64,000 bases of DNA from Streptomyces sp. NBC_01335 (GCF_035953295.1 NZ_CP108370.1:930001-994000); one strand, 5' to 3'. Shown: positions 1 to 9,466, numbered from the stretch's first letter. The notes: generated by a model not told the origin, from the sequence alone. Made by a program: numbers and translations.

Positions 1-2
1 TC

Positions 3-905
3 GGCATCACCGCACCCGACGGCACGGTCCTGCACACCCAGGACGACCTGCGCACCGGCGGCGACGACCTGCCCGCCACCGTCGGCATGCAGCGCCCCCG
101 GCTCCAGCGGATCCTCATCGACGCGGTGCGCGCCAGTGGTGCGACCGTGCGGCTCGGTACCACCGCCGAAATCCTGGACCAGGACGCGCACGGCGTCTCG
201 GTACGGCTCTCCGACGGCTCCGAGCACCGCTACGACCTGGTGATCGCCGCCGACGGCCTCGGTTCCGCCACACGCGCCGCCATCGGCATCCCCGCCCGAC
301 CGGAGCCCACCGGCATGGCCATCTGGCGCGTCGCCGCCCCGCGCCCGGCCGGCGTCACCCGTACCGACCTCGCCTACGGCGGGCCGGCCTACATCGCCGG
401 CTACTGCCCCACCAGCGACACGACGCTGTACGCCTACGTCGTGGAGGCCAACCGCGACCGCGCCGGGATACCGCCCGAGTCGTACGCGGACGAGATGCGC
501 CGCCTGACCCGGCACTACGGCGGGTTCTGGCCGGAGATCACCGAGCACGTCACGGATCCGGCGAAGGTCAACTACACCTGGTTCGACCGCATGCTGGTCG
601 AGGGCTCCTGGCACCGCGGCCGGGTCGTCCTGGCCGGAGACGCCGCGCACTGCTGTCCGCCCACCCTCGCCCAGGGCGCCGCCCTCTCGCTGGAGGACGC
701 GTGGGTGCTCGCGCAGATGCTGACCGGGGCCGACGACTGGGACGACGCGTTGTTCCAGGCGTACTACGAGCGGCGGATCGTCCGCGTCCGCCCGGTCGTG
801 GAGGCGTCCGTCCGCATCGGGCAGTGGCAGCTCGACGGTGTACGTGACGCCGACGTGCCCGGTCTGATGGCCCGCACCATGACCATGCTCCGGGAACTGC
901 CGTGA
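3..905 (+). CDS. FAD-dependent aromatic-ring monooxygenase, 5'-truncated by window edge
   Basis: About 300 residues of a class A flavoprotein monooxygenase are visible, and the frame is open to the left edge, so the Rossmann GxGxxG start lies outside the window. The DG motif (DLVIAADGLGSATR) and the GD motif that binds the FAD ribityl chain (VLAGDAAHCCPPTLAQGAAL) are both present. Such enzymes use NAD(P)H and O2 to hydroxylate phenolic acids. The stop overlaps the GTG of the amidohydrolase behind it (GTGA), so the two are translationally coupled and this is probably an upper step of the aromatic pathway that follows. The substrate cannot be read from the sequence. Confidence 0.85.
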   Translation, partial: GITAPDGTVLHTQDDLRTGGDDLPATVGMQRPRLQRILIDAVRASGATVRLGTTAEILDQDAHGVSVRLSDGSEHRYDLVIAADGLGSATRAAIGIPARPEPTGMAIWRVAAPRPAGVTRTDLAYGGPAYIAGYCPTSDTTLYAYVVEANRDRAGIPPESYADEMRRLTRHYGGFWPEITEHVTDPAKVNYTWFDRMLVEGSWHRGRVVLAGDAAHCCPPTLAQGAALSLEDAWVLAQMLTGADDWDDALFQAYYERRIVRVRPVVEASVRIGQWQLDGVRDADVPGLMARTMTMLRELP

Positions 906-1921
906 CCGCGCCGGAGGTTCGGCAGGCCGCCCCCACGGTCGACGTCCACGCCCACGTCCTGCTGCCTCAGATCGAGGCGCTGGTCGAGGGGCGGCCGGGG
1001 CTGGCCGGGGCACGGGCGCTGGACGCCCGCCGCAACGGCCCCGCGGCCCTCGCCGTCAGCGGTCCCATGGTCCGCGCGCGCTTCCCCCGCCTGACCGACG
1101 TCACCGTACGGCTGGCGGCGATGGACGCGCAGGGTGTCGACGTCCAGCTGGTCAGCCCTTCCCCCTCGCACTACCACTACTGGGCGGACGAGGAGACGGC
1201 CGGGGAGGTGTACCGGCTGGCCAACGAGGCCACCGCGAAGCACTGTTCGGCCGCGCCGGCCCGGCTGCGCGGACTGGGCCTCGTACCGCTCCAGCACCCA
1301 CAGCTCACCGTCGACGCCCTCGACCACGCTCTCGCGCAGGGCCTGCTCGGCGTCGAGATCTCCAGCCACGCGCCCGGCCGCGAACTCTCCGACCCGGCCT
1401 ACGAACCCTTCTGGACCCGGGCCGAGGAGACGGGCGCGATCCTCTTCCTGCACCCCTTCGGCTGCACCCTCGACGAGCGCCTCGACCAGTGGTACCTGTC
1501 CAACACGGTCGGCCAGCCCACCGAGAACGCCGTCGCGCTCTCGCACCTGATCTTCTCCGGGGTACTCGACCGGCACCCCGGGCTGAAGCTGGTCGCGGCC
1601 CACGGCGGCGGCTACCTGCCCACCCACATCGGCCGCTCCGACCACGCCTGGTCCGCCCGGTCCGACGCGGGAGCCGGCTGCGCCCACCCGCCCAGCAGCT
1701 ATCTGAAGCGGCTGTACTTCGACTCCCTCGTCCACGATCCCCGTGTGCTGCGGGAACTGGTCCGCGTCGCCGGGGCCGACCGGGTCCTGCTCGGCTCGGA
1801 CTTCCCCTTCGACATGGGATCCGAGGACCCGGTCGGCGCCCTGCGCGCCGCCGCCCTGCCCGAGGCCGACTTCCACGCGATCCGCGGCCGCAACGCGGCC
1901 TCCCTCCTCCGGACGGACTGA
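902..1921 (+). CDS. Amidohydrolase 2 (ACMSD/resorcylate-decarboxylase-like metal enzyme)
   Basis: This 339-residue protein belongs to the amidohydrolase_2 family, which includes aminocarboxymuconate-semialdehyde and hydroxybenzoate decarboxylases. Visible metal-site elements are the N-terminal HxH (His16, His18 in VDVHAH), a His in the strand LFLHPFG, another in AAHGGGYLP, and the Asp of LLGSDFPFD near the C-terminus. The GTG start overlaps the stop of the preceding monooxygenase, and the next gene starts five bases after the stop, so it sits inside an operon. The context (ring hydroxylase before, extradiol dioxygenase after) suggests non-oxidative decarboxylation of an aromatic or muconate intermediate. 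A hydrolytic role is possible. Confidence 0.82.
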   Translation: MTAPEVRQAAPTVDVHAHVLLPQIEALVEGRPGLAGARALDARRNGPAALAVSGPMVRARFPRLTDVTVRLAAMDAQGVDVQLVSPSPSHYHYWADEETAGEVYRLANEATAKHCSAAPARLRGLGLVPLQHPQLTVDALDHALAQGLLGVEISSHAPGRELSDPAYEPFWTRAEETGAILFLHPFGCTLDERLDQWYLSNTVGQPTENAVALSHLIFSGVLDRHPGLKLVAAHGGGYLPTHIGRSDHAWSARSDAGAGCAHPPSSYLKRLYFDSLVHDPRVLRELVRVAGADRVLLGSDFPFDMGSEDPVGALRAAALPEADFHAIRGRNAASLLRTD

Positions 1922-1925
1922 CACC

Positions 1926-2858
1926 ATGCGCCTGCTCACCCACCTGAGGCACGTCGACCTCGCCGTGCCCGACTACGACAAGCAGCTCGACTTCTACGCG
2001 GGCGTCTGGGGACTGACCAAGGTCGCCGAGGATTCCGGCATCTCCTTCCTGGCCGCCGAGGGCTCCCCCGAGCAGTACGTCGTGCGGCTGCGCAAGGCCG
2101 ACGAGAAGCGCCTCGACCTCGTCTCCTACGGCGCCGCGTCCGCAGCCGACGTGGACACCCTGGCGGAGCGACTCCTCGCCGGAGGCGTGCGGTTGGTCTC
2201 CCGTCCGGGCAGGGTCGACACCCCGGGCGGCGGATACGGCTTCCGCTTCTTCGATGTCGACGGCCGCACCATCGAGGTGTCCGCCGACGTCGAGGTGCGG
2301 CGCCACCGCAAGATCGAGGAGAAGGAGGCCATCCCGGTCAAGCTCTCGCACGTCGTGCTCAACTCGCCGGACCTGAACCGCACCCGCGAGTGGTACGAGC
2401 GCCACCTCGGCTTCGCGCTCTCCGACACGCTGAGCTCCCCGCACATGGGCGAGGTCATGCACTTCATGCGGATCAGCAACCAGCACCACTCCATGGCCAT
2501 CGCCCAGGGCCCGCACACCGCCCTGCACCACGTCTCCTTCGAGATGCGCGGCATCGACGAGTACATGCGCGGCTCCGGCCGCGTCATGCGGGCCGGTCAC
2601 AAGAAGGTCTGGGGCCCCGGCCGGCACATGGCGGGCGACAACACCTTCACCTACTTCCTCGACCCGCACGGCAACACCGTCGAATACACCACCGAGCTGG
2701 AGAACCTCGACGAGGACACCTGGCACCCGCACGTCTACGACTTCTCCCGGCCCGAGGTCACCGACCAGTGGGGCACCGCCAACGCCATGAACGAGCTGGT
2801 CGCCAAGGAGTCCTTCAACGACCCCGACCGCGGCGTCTTCATCGCTCCCCCGGTCTGA
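1926..2858 (+). CDS. Extradiol ring-cleavage dioxygenase (VOC superfamily, two-domain)
   Basis: The 310-residue protein has two VOC (vicinal oxygen chelate) halves, as in type I extradiol dioxygenases such as 2,3-dihydroxybiphenyl dioxygenase. The C-terminal half carries the 2-His-1-carboxylate triad at His142 (LSHVVLN), His202 (LHHVSFE) and Glu253 (NTVEYTTE). The spacing is very close to the classical triad, so a functional Fe(II) or Mn(II) site is likely. The ATG at 1926 is chosen because it begins at the first VOC strand and follows the upstream stop by five bases. It probably cleaves a catecholic intermediate whose product is passed to the FAH-family hydrolase downstream. Confidence 0.88.
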   Translation: MRLLTHLRHVDLAVPDYDKQLDFYAGVWGLTKVAEDSGISFLAAEGSPEQYVVRLRKADEKRLDLVSYGAASAADVDTLAERLLAGGVRLVSRPGRVDTPGGGYGFRFFDVDGRTIEVSADVEVRRHRKIEEKEAIPVKLSHVVLNSPDLNRTREWYERHLGFALSDTLSSPHMGEVMHFMRISNQHHSMAIAQGPHTALHHVSFEMRGIDEYMRGSGRVMRAGHKKVWGPGRHMAGDNTFTYFLDPHGNTVEYTTELENLDEDTWHPHVYDFSRPEVTDQWGTANAMNELVAKESFNDPDRGVFIAPPV

Positions 2859-2948
2859 TCCCTTCCGCCGAGTCCGGGGGCGCGGGCCACGGCCCACGCC
2901 CCCGAGGCGCCCCCTTCACGCCCGACCACACTCCGCCGGAGCCGCATC

Positions 2949-3920
2949 ATGCGTTTCGCCACGTACGAACATCAGGAGCACCGCCGGGTGGCGGTCGTGG
3001 AAGAGGACGGCACCCTCTTCCCCCTGCCCGGGGTCACCTCGCTCACCGCTCTGATCCAGGAGACCTCCGGGCTCCCCGCGCTGCTCACCGCCGGATCGAC
3101 GGCCCTCGACGGGCCGGCCGGCCCGCACGTCTCCCAGGTCCGGCCGCTTCCCCCGCTCCAGCCCGCTTCGGTACGGGACTTCGTGACCTTCGAGGAGCAC
3201 GTGGAGGGGGTGCGCCGGTCCGTGGAAGGCGTCGGCGGCGTCCCCGAACAGTGGTACGCGGCCCCGACCTTCTACTTCACCAACCCACACGCGATCCACG
3301 GTCACCTCGACGGCATCCCGGTACCGCCCGGCTCGTCCGTCCTGGACTTCGAGCTGGAGGTCGGAGCCGTCATCGGCCGCGAGGGCTGCGACCTGACACC
3401 CCGTCAAGCCCGTGATCACATCATCGGCTACACCGTCTTCAACGACTGGTCCGCACGCGACCTCCAGAGCGCGGAGATGAAGGTCGGCCTCGGCCCCTGC
3501 AAGGGCAAGGACACCGCCACCACCCTGGGGCCGTACCTCGTCACCGCCGACGAACTGGAGCCCCACCGCGACGCGGACGGCTTCCTGCGGCTGGCCATGA
3601 CCGCCGAGATCAACGGCCGGGTGGTCGGCGAGGACCTGCTGTCCCACATGAGCTGGACCTTCGAGGAGATGACCGCCTACGCCTCCCGCGGCACCCGCGT
3701 CGTCCCGGGCGACGTCCTCGGCTCCGGTACCTGCGGCAACGGCGGCTGCCTCGCCGAACTCTGGGGCCGGCGCGGCGAACAGTCCCCACCGCCGCTGAAG
3801 CCCGGTGACACCGTCACGCTCACCGTCGAGGGCCTCGGCGTCCTCACCAACACCGTCGTCGCCGGCGCCGACCCCGTCCCCCTCCCCACCGGGCGCCGCC
3901 GCCTCCGGGAGCGGCCGTGA
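2949..3920 (+). CDS. Fumarylacetoacetate hydrolase (FAH) family protein
   Basis: This 323-residue protein has the FAH catalytic fold with metal-binding acidic motifs (DFELEVGAVIGREG, then FNDWSARDLQ) and a conserved C-terminal stretch (VVPGDVLGSGTCGNGG). The N-terminal 80 residues form the extra domain seen in FAA-hydrolase homologues. Members hydrolyse or decarboxylate diketo acids released after aromatic ring opening. It lies 90 bases after the extradiol dioxygenase gene and its TGA overlaps the GTG of the SDR gene that follows. It is clearly different from the second FAH-type gene at 8523, so two ring-fission products seem to be handled in this block. Confidence 0.85.
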   Translation: MRFATYEHQEHRRVAVVEEDGTLFPLPGVTSLTALIQETSGLPALLTAGSTALDGPAGPHVSQVRPLPPLQPASVRDFVTFEEHVEGVRRSVEGVGGVPEQWYAAPTFYFTNPHAIHGHLDGIPVPPGSSVLDFELEVGAVIGREGCDLTPRQARDHIIGYTVFNDWSARDLQSAEMKVGLGPCKGKDTATTLGPYLVTADELEPHRDADGFLRLAMTAEINGRVVGEDLLSHMSWTFEEMTAYASRGTRVVPGDVLGSGTCGNGGCLAELWGRRGEQSPPPLKPGDTVTLTVEGLGVLTNTVVAGADPVPLPTGRRRLRERP

Positions 3921-4669
3921 CCGACCCACGCTCCAGGAGGCTGCTCGGAAAGGTCGTGGTCGTCACCGGCGCAGCCCGCGGACAGGGCGCCGCCGAGGCC
4001 CGGCTGCTCACCCTGGAAGGGGCCCGCGTCATCCCCACCGACGTGACCGGCGCACCCGGCTGCCGGCGTCTCGACGTCACCAGCGAGACGGACTGGGCCG
4101 AACTCGCGGACGAACTGCGGGAGTCGTACGGGCAGGTGCACGGCCTGGTCAACAACGCCGGCATCACCTGGCGGGCCCGGCTCGGCGACGTACGCCCGGC
4201 GGACATGGCCCGCGTCCACGCGGTCAACGTCACCGGTCCGCTCCTCGGCATGCAGTATGTGACGCCGCTCATGCGCCCCGGCTCCTCCATCGTCAACGTC
4301 GGTTCGTCCGCTGCCCTCACCGCTCACTACCCGGTCGCCTACACGACCAGCAAGTGGGCACTGCGCGGCCTGTCGAAGACCGCTGCCCTGGAGCTCGGAC
4401 CGCGCGGCATCCGCGTCAACACGATCCATCCCGGTTACATCGAGACCGGGATGACCGCCTCGGCCGCACCCGCGTTCCGCGAGGTGAACGTCCGCGAGAC
4501 ACCGCTGGGCCGCACGGGCACCGTCGGCGAGGTCGCGCCGCTGGTGGCGTTCCTGCTGTCCGACGACGCGTCGTTCATCACCGGTGCGGAGATTCCGGTG
4601 GACGGCGGCATGACCGCGCACGGCGGCGTCAAGTCGGTCTCCGACGCACTGCGCGAGGCCCCCAACTGA
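3917..4669 (+). CDS. SDR-family NAD(P)-dependent oxidoreductase
   Basis: This is a classical short-chain dehydrogenase of 250 residues. It has the cofactor motif TGAARGQG at residues 17-24, NNAG in the fourth strand, catalytic Ser in the VGSSAALT stretch, Tyr142 and Lys146 (YxxxK), and the PGYIETGM segment after it. Sequence style resembles 3-alpha/20-beta-hydroxysteroid dehydrogenase, but the location between an FAH hydrolase and a CoA-transferase suggests oxidation or reduction of a ring-cleavage intermediate. The GTG start overlaps the previous stop by four bases. Confidence 0.85.
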   Translation: MTDPRSRRLLGKVVVVTGAARGQGAAEARLLTLEGARVIPTDVTGAPGCRRLDVTSETDWAELADELRESYGQVHGLVNNAGITWRARLGDVRPADMARVHAVNVTGPLLGMQYVTPLMRPGSSIVNVGSSAALTAHYPVAYTTSKWALRGLSKTAALELGPRGIRVNTIHPGYIETGMTASAAPAFREVNVRETPLGRTGTVGEVAPLVAFLLSDDASFITGAEIPVDGGMTAHGGVKSVSDALREAPN

Positions 4670-4685
4670 AAGGCACCACGCACCC

Positions 4686-5441
4686 ATGAACAAGGTCCGC
4701 GCCGGCGCCGCCGAAGCGGTCGCCGACATCCCCGACGGTGCCTCGCTCGCCGTCGGCGGCTTCGGCCTCAGTGGCGTACCCGAAACCCTGATTCGCGCCC
4801 TGTACGACCGGGGCACGACCGGTCTGAACGTCGTCTCCAACAACTGCGGTGTCGACGGCCGCGGTCTGGGCATCCTGCTCTCCGCCGGCCGCATCGCCCG
4901 CGTCACCGGCTCCTACGTCGGCGAGAACAAGGAGTTCGCCCGTCAGTACCTCGGCGGTGAACTGGAGGTCGAACTCACCCCGCAGGGAACCCTCGCGGAA
5001 CGGCTGCGCGCGGGCGGTGCGGGCATCCCCGCCTTCTACACCCCGGCCGGCGTCGGCACCCAGGTGGCGAACGGCGGCCTGCCCTGGCGGTACGCGGCCG
5101 ACGGCACGGTGGCCGTGGCCTCCCCGCCCAAGGAGACCCGCGACTTCGCGGGCCGCGCCCACGTCCTGGAGCACGGCATCACCACCGATTTCTCCCTCGT
5201 ACGGGCCTGGCGCGGCGACCGCCACGGCAACCTGCTCTTCCGCCGTGCCGCCGCCAACTTCAATCCCCTCGCCGCCATGGCCGGCCGCGTCACCGTCGCC
5301 GAGGTCGAGGAACTCGTCGAACCGGGCGCACTCCACCCCGAGGACATCCACCTGCCCGGCATCTACGTCCAGCGGATCGTGGCCCTCACCGCCGAGCAGG
5401 CCGCCGACAAGCAGATCGAGAAGAGGACGGTACGCGTCTGA
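4686..5441 (+). CDS. 3-oxoacid-type CoA-transferase, subunit A
   Basis: The 251-residue protein is the alpha subunit of a family I CoA-transferase. It has the glycine-rich CoA-transferase loop ([17 protein letters not shown]) near the N-terminus and the [15 protein letters not shown] segment. The beta subunit starts at the last base of its stop (TGATG), the usual coupling for these heterodimers. In this operon the enzyme would activate a dicarboxylic ring-cleavage product with CoA from succinyl-CoA or acetoacetyl-CoA. Succinyl-CoA:3-ketoacid and 3-oxoadipate transferases look alike here, so the acceptor is not assigned. Confidence 0.9.
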   Translation: MNKVRAGAAEAVADIPDGASLAVGGFGLSGVPETLIRALYDRGTTGLNVVSNNCGVDGRGLGILLSAGRIARVTGSYVGENKEFARQYLGGELEVELTPQGTLAERLRAGGAGIPAFYTPAGVGTQVANGGLPWRYAADGTVAVASPPKETRDFAGRAHVLEHGITTDFSLVRAWRGDRHGNLLFRRAAANFNPLAAMAGRVTVAEVEELVEPGALHPEDIHLPGIYVQRIVALTAEQAADKQIEKRTVRV

Positions 5442-6091
5442 TGGCCTGGACCCGCGACCAGATGGCCGCCCGCGCGGCCGCCGAACTCACCGACGGCTCC
5501 TACGTCAACCTCGGCATCGGCCTGCCCACTCTCCTTCCGGGCCATCTCCCGCCCGGCGTCCACGTCGTCCTGCACTCCGAGAACGGCATCCTCGGCACCG
5601 GCCCCTACCCCGTCGAGAGCGAGGTCGACCCCGACCTGGTCAACGCCGGCAAGGAGACCGTCACCGTGCTGCCGGGAGCCTCCTTCTTCGACTCCGCGCT
5701 CTCCTTCGGCATGATCCGGGGCGGCCACATCGACACCGCGGTACTGGGCGCCATGCAGGTGTCCGAACGCGGTGACCTCGCCAACTGGATGATCCCCGGA
5801 AAGATGGTCAAGGGCATGGGCGGCGCGATGGACCTCGTCCACGGGGCCCGCCGCGTCATCGTCCTCATGGAACACACCGCCAAGGACGGCACTCCCAAGA
5901 TCCTCGGCGAGTGCACGCTCCCCCTCACCGGCGAGCGGTGCGTCCACCGGATCATCACCGACCTCGGAGTCCTCGACGTCACCCCCGACGGGCTCGCCCT
6001 GGTCGAGACCGCCCCAGGCGTCACCGTCGAAGACGTCACCGCCCGGACCGGCGCCGCCGTGCGCGTGGACAGCGTCTCCGCGGCCTGCTGA
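5441..6091 (+). CDS. 3-oxoacid-type CoA-transferase, subunit B
   Basis: This is the 216-residue beta subunit of the CoA-transferase encoded just upstream. The catalytic glutamate that forms the glutamyl-CoA thioester is Glu47 in the family motif SENG ([14 protein letters not shown]). Further family blocks such as [20 protein letters not shown] are intact. Start and stop overlap with subunit A as TGATG. The gene ends the first half of the aromatic block; a gap of about 95 bases precedes the gentisate genes, and no clear terminator was seen in it, so read-through is possible. Confidence 0.9.
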   Translation: MAWTRDQMAARAAAELTDGSYVNLGIGLPTLLPGHLPPGVHVVLHSENGILGTGPYPVESEVDPDLVNAGKETVTVLPGASFFDSALSFGMIRGGHIDTAVLGAMQVSERGDLANWMIPGKMVKGMGGAMDLVHGARRVIVLMEHTAKDGTPKILGECTLPLTGERCVHRIITDLGVLDVTPDGLALVETAPGVTVEDVTARTGAAVRVDSVSAAC

Positions 6092-6186
6092 GCCCTGAGG
6101 CACGGCCGTCCCCGCGGGCCCGGTGGCAACCCACTGCCGACGGACCCATTGCCCGCAGAACACCCTCACTCGCCCACGGAGGCCAG

Positions 6187-7401
6187 ATGCCCGTCACCCC
6201 TTCCCCACTCCACATCGCCGTGGTCGGCGGCGGCATCGGCGGACTGGCAGCCGCATTGGCGACCGCCCGCGCCGGCCACCGCGTGACTCTCGTGGAACGA
6301 GCCACCCGCTTCGGCGAGATAGGCGCCGGCCTGCAACTCGCCCCGAACGCTTCCCTCGCCCTCGACGAACTCGGCGTACTCGCCGCCGTACGGCACACCG
6401 CCGTGGCGCCACCCCGGCTGGTGATGATGGACGCCCTCACCGGACACGAGGTCACCGCCCTCGACCTCCGCGGCGCGGCCTACTCCGACCGCTTCGCGCA
6501 CCCCTACCTCGTCACCCACCGGACCGACCTGCACGCCGCGCTGCTGACCGCCTGCCAGGAACATCCGGGCGTCACCTTGCGCACGGGGCACACCGTCACC
6601 GAGGCGGAACAGAACGGCTCCGGCGTCCACCTGACCTTCGCCGAGAGCCACGCGGGACTGAGCGCCGACGCGGTGGTCGCGGCCGACGGACTGCACTCCC
6701 GCGTGCGCCAGTCGTTGGTGAACGACGGAGAACCGGTCTGTTCGCGGTACGTCGCCTTCCGCGGCGCCCTCCCCACCGGGAAGATGACCGGCCCGATGTC
6801 CCGACACGCCGCCTCGGAAGCGGTGATGGTCTGGGCCGGGCCACGCATGCACCTGGTGCAGTACCCCGTACGCCGCGGTGAGCTCTACAACCAGGTCGCC
6901 GTCTTCGAGAGCGACCACTACACCCCGGACTCCGACGACTGGGGCACCGAAGCCGAACTCGAGGAGCGCTTCGCCGGCACCTGCCAGGCCGTGCGGGACG
7001 CCTTGCCCCTCGTCTCACGCGACCGGCGGTGGCCGCTCTACGACCGCGCCCCGATCGACACCTGGGTGCACGGCCGTATCGCCCTCCTCGGCGACGCCGC
7101 GCACCCCATGCTCCAGTACCTCGCACAGGGCGCGTGCCAGGCGCTGGAGGACGCGGTGGCGCTCGGACAGACTCTCGCCCGGTGCTCGGACCCTGCCGAG
7201 GCCTTCGCCGCGTACGCGGACCGGCGCCGCGAACGGGCGGCGCTCGTCCAGACCAACGCCCGCCGTTTCGGCGAGATCTGCCACCTGGAAGGCATGGGGG
7301 CCACCCTGCGCAACATGCTCCTCTCGTCACGCGGCCCCGAGGCGTTCGACGACATCTCCTGGGTGTGGACCCCCACCCCCGCATCTGCTCCCGCCCGGTG
7401 A
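6187..7401 (+). CDS. FAD-dependent hydroxylase, 3-hydroxybenzoate 6-hydroxylase/salicylate hydroxylase type
   Basis: The 404-residue flavoprotein monooxygenase has all three class A signatures: the N-terminal dinucleotide fold VVGGGIGGLAAALATARAG, the DG motif DAVVAADGLHSRVR, and the GD motif ALLGDAAHPMLQYLAQGA. The ATG at 6187 is preferred over upstream in-frame starts because it follows an ACGGAGG-type ribosome site at the right spacing. A gentisate dioxygenase gene begins 24 bases after it, which supports a role in making gentisate (2,5-dihydroxybenzoate) from 3-hydroxybenzoate. A salicylate 1-hydroxylase activity would not fit the neighbour. Confidence 0.85.
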   Translation: MPVTPSPLHIAVVGGGIGGLAAALATARAGHRVTLVERATRFGEIGAGLQLAPNASLALDELGVLAAVRHTAVAPPRLVMMDALTGHEVTALDLRGAAYSDRFAHPYLVTHRTDLHAALLTACQEHPGVTLRTGHTVTEAEQNGSGVHLTFAESHAGLSADAVVAADGLHSRVRQSLVNDGEPVCSRYVAFRGALPTGKMTGPMSRHAASEAVMVWAGPRMHLVQYPVRRGELYNQVAVFESDHYTPDSDDWGTEAELEERFAGTCQAVRDALPLVSRDRRWPLYDRAPIDTWVHGRIALLGDAAHPMLQYLAQGACQALEDAVALGQTLARCSDPAEAFAAYADRRRERAALVQTNARRFGEICHLEGMGATLRNMLLSSRGPEAFDDISWVWTPTPASAPAR

Positions 7402-7424
7402 ACGGGCTCGCCGAGGAGGACACC

Positions 7425-8465
7425 ATGACGACCGACGACAACGCCTACAAGGCCCTGGAGAGCCTGGGAGCCGCCCCGTTGTGGCGCTTCTACGGCAATC
7501 TCTTCCCCGCACAGCCCAAGAGCCGTGCCGTGCCCTACCGCTGGCGCTGGCAGGAACTGCGGCCGCATCTGTTGCACTTCTCCGAAACGCTCTCGCTGGA
7601 CGAGGCGGAACGCAGGGTGCTCATGCTGGTGAACCCCGGCCTGACCGATCCACCCGCTACCGTCAACACCCTGTACGCGGGACTGCAGATCATCCTGCCC
7701 GGCGAGACCGCCCAGGCACACCGGCACACGTCCAACGCCTTCCGCTTCATCCTGGAGGGCAGCGGTGCGTGGACGACGGTCAACGGCGAGCGTGTCTTCA
7801 TGTCGCCGGGCGACCTGCTGCTCACCCCCGGCTGGCACTGGCACGACCACACGCACGAGGGCGACGCTCCGATGATCTGGCTGGACGCCCTCGACTACCC
7901 CCTCGTCAACGCCCTGGAGGCGGGCTTCTACGAGAAGTACCCGCAGCGCCTCCAGCCCGTGACCCGCCCGGACGACGCCGGCACAAGGCAATTCCTGCAC
8001 GGTCGGCTGAACCCGGTCTGGCTCACCCAGGACGGGCCCAACTCCCCTGTGTCCCGCTACACATGGGAAGAGACCCGACGCGCTCTGGAGGGGATCTCCG
8101 ACACCGCGGCGGGCAGCGACGTCGACGGCATCGTCCTCGAGTACACCAACCCGTGGACGGGCGGCCCCGTCATGCCGACCATCGGCTGCCGCGTCCAGCG
8201 GCTGCGCCCGGGCTTCCAGGGAGCCGGATACCGGCACACCGCCTCCACCATCTTCACCGTGGTCCGCGGGGAAGGCACCACGATCGTGGACGGCGAGCGG
8301 CTGGAGTGGTCCGCGAACGACACCTTCGCCGTGCCCGGCTGGGCGTCCTACCGGCACCTCAACCACTCCGCCTCCCACGACGCCGTCCTGTTCTCCTACA
8401 GCAACGAGCCCGTCATGCGCTCCCTCGGCCTGTACCGCGCGGAAGACGCCGACCCCGGCGCCTGA
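7425..8465 (+). CDS. Gentisate 1,2-dioxygenase (bicupin)
   Basis: The 346-residue protein has two cupin domains. The first holds the iron-binding HxH at His99 and His101 (AHRHTSNAFRFILEG) followed by the second cupin motif PGDLLLTPGWHWHDH. The second cupin keeps HTASTIFTVVRGEG. This arrangement is that of gentisate 1,2-dioxygenases, which cleave gentisate to maleylpyruvate using Fe(II) and O2. The ATG at 7425 follows AGGAGG at good spacing. The hydroxylase before it and the acylpyruvase-type hydrolase after it form a compact gentisate pathway. Confidence 0.92.
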   Translation: MTTDDNAYKALESLGAAPLWRFYGNLFPAQPKSRAVPYRWRWQELRPHLLHFSETLSLDEAERRVLMLVNPGLTDPPATVNTLYAGLQIILPGETAQAHRHTSNAFRFILEGSGAWTTVNGERVFMSPGDLLLTPGWHWHDHTHEGDAPMIWLDALDYPLVNALEAGFYEKYPQRLQPVTRPDDAGTRQFLHGRLNPVWLTQDGPNSPVSRYTWEETRRALEGISDTAAGSDVDGIVLEYTNPWTGGPVMPTIGCRVQRLRPGFQGAGYRHTASTIFTVVRGEGTTIVDGERLEWSANDTFAVPGWASYRHLNHSASHDAVLFSYSNEPVMRSLGLYRAEDADPGA

Positions 8466-8522
8466 ACCGCGCCCCACCCGGACATCCCGTATCCGTATCC
8501 CGTAATCCGCAAGGAGGCCCAG

Positions 8523-9389
8523 ATGCGTCTGGCCCTGTTCAACGACGGGCGACTCGGAGTCGTCGACGGCGACGACCTCGTCGACGTGACCGAGCAACTC
8601 GTCGGTACCGGCACACCCGGCCCGGCCGGAGCGCTGCACCGGCACATCGAGACCGCGGCCAGTGAGGGAGCTGCCCTGCTGGACCTCTCCGGCCTCGCGC
8701 GCGTCCCGCTGGCCGAGGCTGTCCTGGAGGCGCCGCTGCCCCGTCCCGGCAAGATCATCGGGGCGCCGGTCAACTACCTCGACCACAAGGCCGAGATGGA
8801 GTACACCACCTCCATCTCCGACCTGGGCGTCTTCCTCAAGGCCAACTCCTCGGTCATCGGGCCGGGCCAGGACGTCCTCCTGCCCTACACGGACAAGCGC
8901 ACCGACCAGGAAGGCGAGCTGGGCGTCGTCATCGGCCGCACCGCCAGCCACGTCGACGCGGCCGACGCGCTGGACCACGTCTTCGGCTACACCTGCGTCC
9001 TGGACATCACCGTGCGATCCGGCGAGGACCGTTCCACACGCAAGTCGTTCGACACGTTCACACCGATCGGGCCGTGGATCGTCACCGCCGACGAGATACC
9101 GGACCCCGACTGCCTCGACCTGCGCTGCGACGTCAGCGGTGGCACCCGGCAGCGGACGAACACCGCGGATCTGATCTTCGGCATCCGTGAACTGATCGCC
9201 TACACGTCGTCCGTCATGACCCTCCACCCTGGTGACGTGATCGCGACCGGCACACCGGCCGGCGTGGGGCCGCTCGCCCACGGTGACACGATCGTCCTGG
9301 ACATCGAACAGGTCGGCCGTCTGGAAGTGGGCGTCGACGGGACCCTGGCCGTTCCCTACGAGCAGCGCCCCGGGCGTCGGGCGCGCTGA
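8523..9389 (+). CDS. Fumarylpyruvate/maleylpyruvate hydrolase (FAH superfamily)
   Basis: The 288-residue protein has the FAH fold metal site (QEGELGVVIGR, and downstream GYTCVLDITVRSGED) and the terminal GDVIATGTPAGVGPL loop typical of acylpyruvases. A strong ribosome site (AAGGAGG) precedes the ATG. Coming directly after gentisate dioxygenase it should hydrolyse fumarylpyruvate to fumarate and pyruvate, or maleylpyruvate directly. No maleylpyruvate isomerase gene (DinB/mycothiol or GST type) is seen in the window, so either the isomerase is elsewhere or this enzyme acts on maleylpyruvate. Confidence 0.88.
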   Translation: MRLALFNDGRLGVVDGDDLVDVTEQLVGTGTPGPAGALHRHIETAASEGAALLDLSGLARVPLAEAVLEAPLPRPGKIIGAPVNYLDHKAEMEYTTSISDLGVFLKANSSVIGPGQDVLLPYTDKRTDQEGELGVVIGRTASHVDAADALDHVFGYTCVLDITVRSGEDRSTRKSFDTFTPIGPWIVTADEIPDPDCLDLRCDVSGGTRQRTNTADLIFGIRELIAYTSSVMTLHPGDVIATGTPAGVGPLAHGDTIVLDIEQVGRLEVGVDGTLAVPYEQRPGRRAR

Positions 9390-9405
9390 CAGCGACACGT
9401 CCTTC

Positions 9406-9466
9406 GAGGTGGTGCCGGGCGCTCCCGGGCCCCCGGGGCTACCGGTCGGCCGACCAGCACCACCTC
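9406..9466 (+). terminator. Large hairpin after the gentisate operon
   Basis: A perfect 10-base inverted repeat (GAGGTGGTGC and its complement) encloses a GC-rich 41-base interior that itself contains a 12-base perfect palindrome at 9444-9455 (GGTCGGCCGACC). It lies 16 bases after the last aromatic gene. No T-tract follows, as is common in Streptomyces. The remaining sequence up to 9716 shows no further gene. Confidence 0.55.

Noticed and set aside
764..1939. Long minus-strand frame opposite the amidohydrolase gene
   Set aside because: It is the antisense of a well-supported gene; such open frames are expected at 72% GC and the translation has no recognisable domain.
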